NCBI RefSeq assembly: GCF_000972705.2
Contig: NZ_LATL02000130.1
Location: 1 to 8,068, forward strand
Length of the DNA stretch: 8,068 nt
Source of the DNA: Limnoraphis robusta CS-951
Lineage (GTDB): Bacteria; Cyanobacteriota; Cyanobacteriia; Cyanobacteriales; Microcoleaceae
Reading direction: 5' to 3'
Position 1 is the stretch's first letter, and every line of letters begins with the position of its first letter. Under the pieces are notes generated by a model. The model saw only the letters and a program-made list of their open reading frames with translations. It had not been told where the DNA came from and ran no database searches. Of this stretch, positions 7,584 through 8,068 are shown in pieces. The position numbers were made by a program, and so were the translations under genes.

Positions 7584-7772
7584 TTAAGCTAACACGGATG
7601 AAGGTTGTTTTTTGAGTTCTATTTTAGTCGCTAAATTCCCCGATAACAATGAACCCCATCTGTTGAGATCATAAACAAACATCGGTTCCCAACAGTGCCG
7701 ACAAAACCAATAGACTTGTTTATCGTGAATTTGACGAACCATTTCAGTTGAGCAACAGGGGCAGTCTTTCAT
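7584..7772 (-). CDS. Small zinc-ribbon protein, function unknown
   Basis: A 62-residue protein with two CxxC knuckles: C4 and C7 (in CPCC, which also has C6), then C24 and C27 within YWFCRHCWEPM. This spacing fits a single four-cysteine zinc ribbon. The YWFCxxCW signature recurs, from memory, in small cyanobacterial proteins without assigned function. The rest (about 35-62) is low in recognisable features and has no membrane segment. ATG at 7770-7772 is preceded by GAGG five bases upstream, which supports the start. It is on the same strand as the kinase but 176 bp away with a hairpin between, so co-transcription is uncertain. DNA binding, protein binding or an adaptor role are all possible; nothing in the sequence selects one. 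Confidence 0.8.
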   Translation of the reverse strand: MKDCPCCSTEMVRQIHDKQVYWFCRHCWEPMFVYDLNRWGSLLSGNLATKIELKKQPSSVLA

Positions 7773-7777
7773 AAAAA

Positions 7778-7781
7778 CCTC
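7778..7781 (-). promoter_or_regulatory. Ribosome binding site of the zinc-ribbon gene
   Basis: GAGG on the minus strand, five bases before the ATG at 7770-7772. It is the clearest Shine-Dalgarno match among the three main genes and fixes the start of this short gene. Confidence 0.5.
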
Positions 7782-7960
7782 GTTTTTTATTTTAAAAAGA
7801 TGTAATTTATACTTGTTTAAAATCCGGTCAGTTCCCTTGAACCAACAACAATTTCACTCTAAAACTCAAAAATAAAGATTTGGTAAAAAATACAAAGTTG
7901 TTAAAAACTGTTTCAAATCTCAATATTTATTAAAAAAACAGTGATCAGTTATTAGTCTTA

Positions 7961-8020
7961 GGGGGCGGGTTTATATAGATTGTTGCTGAGAAGACATACA
8001 TATTAGCCGAACCCGCCCCT
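7961..8020. repeat. GC-rich inverted repeat, likely dispersed intergenic repeat
   Basis: GGGGCGGGTT (7962-7971) is perfectly complementary to AACCCGCCCC (8010-8019), extended by one G-T wobble on each side, around a loop of about 36 bases. The GC-rich arms stand out sharply from the AT-rich sequence before them. TAGGGGCGGGTT-type dyads are, from memory, common dispersed elements in filamentous cyanobacteria. A terminator for a gene to the right is less likely because no T-run follows either arm. Confidence 0.6.
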
Positions 8021-8068
8021 ACAACACCAGGGCCGTTTCCTGATCCCCCTAAAACTTGATTTGTGGGG

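Larger units (their letters stand above)
7773..8068. other. Non-coding right flank: AT-rich leader plus GC-rich repeat
   Basis: No credible gene on either strand. Bases 7773-7955 are very AT-rich, as expected for the upstream region of the zinc-ribbon gene. TATAAA on the minus strand (7806-7811) is a possible -10 box 33 bp from its ATG, but no good -35 lies at the right distance. From about 7957 the composition changes abruptly to a GC-rich dyad. The last bases contain TGATCCCCCTAAAA and end in GTGGGG, a style seen in cyanobacterial intergenic repeats, but the window stops too soon to define it. Confidence 0.6.

Noticed and set aside
7876..7920. Seven-base inverted repeat AGATTTG / CAAATCT in the AT-rich flank
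   Set aside because: It is short with a long loop, and expected by chance at this composition.

Overview
The window looks like cyanobacterial chromosome. Four HIP1 octamers (GCGATCGC) lie in the large gene. Base composition is moderately AT-rich, the long gene is a multi-PAS hybrid kinase of a cyanobacterial style, and heptanucleotide tandem repeats and a GC-rich dyad of the cyanobacterial intergenic-repeat kind flank the genes. A filamentous Oscillatoriales-type host (Planktothrix or a relative) would fit, but the genus is a guess.

All well-supported genes are on the minus strand and read right to left. First comes a 62-residue zinc-ribbon protein (7584-7772). After a 176 bp gap with an imperfect hairpin follows a 2057-residue membrane hybrid histidine kinase (1234-7407): TM-CHASE-TM, ten PAS domains, HisKA, HATPase, REC and a C-terminal helical extension. 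After a further 70 bp comes a REC-GGDEF diguanylate cyclase (183-1163) with an intact active site and I-site. Kinase and cyclase are probably co-transcribed. The simplest model is that CHASE/PAS signals control kinase activity, and phosphate passes to the REC of the cyclase to set c-di-GMP levels. This is inferred from order and domain content; no HPt protein lies in the window, so the phosphate route is open.

The left edge is odd. The first 84 bases are a perfect inverted copy of the 3' end of the cyclase gene (172-255), separated by an 87 bp unique spacer. Its boundary falls inside a heptamer tandem array. It is either a tail-to-tail inverted duplication continuing off the window or a fold-back artefact at a contig end. 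The right edge (7773-8068) has no gene and carries an AT-rich leader and a GC-rich dyad resembling a dispersed intergenic repeat.

I found no clear undescribed system. The points most worth a second look are the edge inverted repeat, the size and sensor load of the kinase with its cyclase partner, one PAS domain with a FixL-like histidine, and the C-terminal extension that resembles an HPt in position but lacks its histidine.
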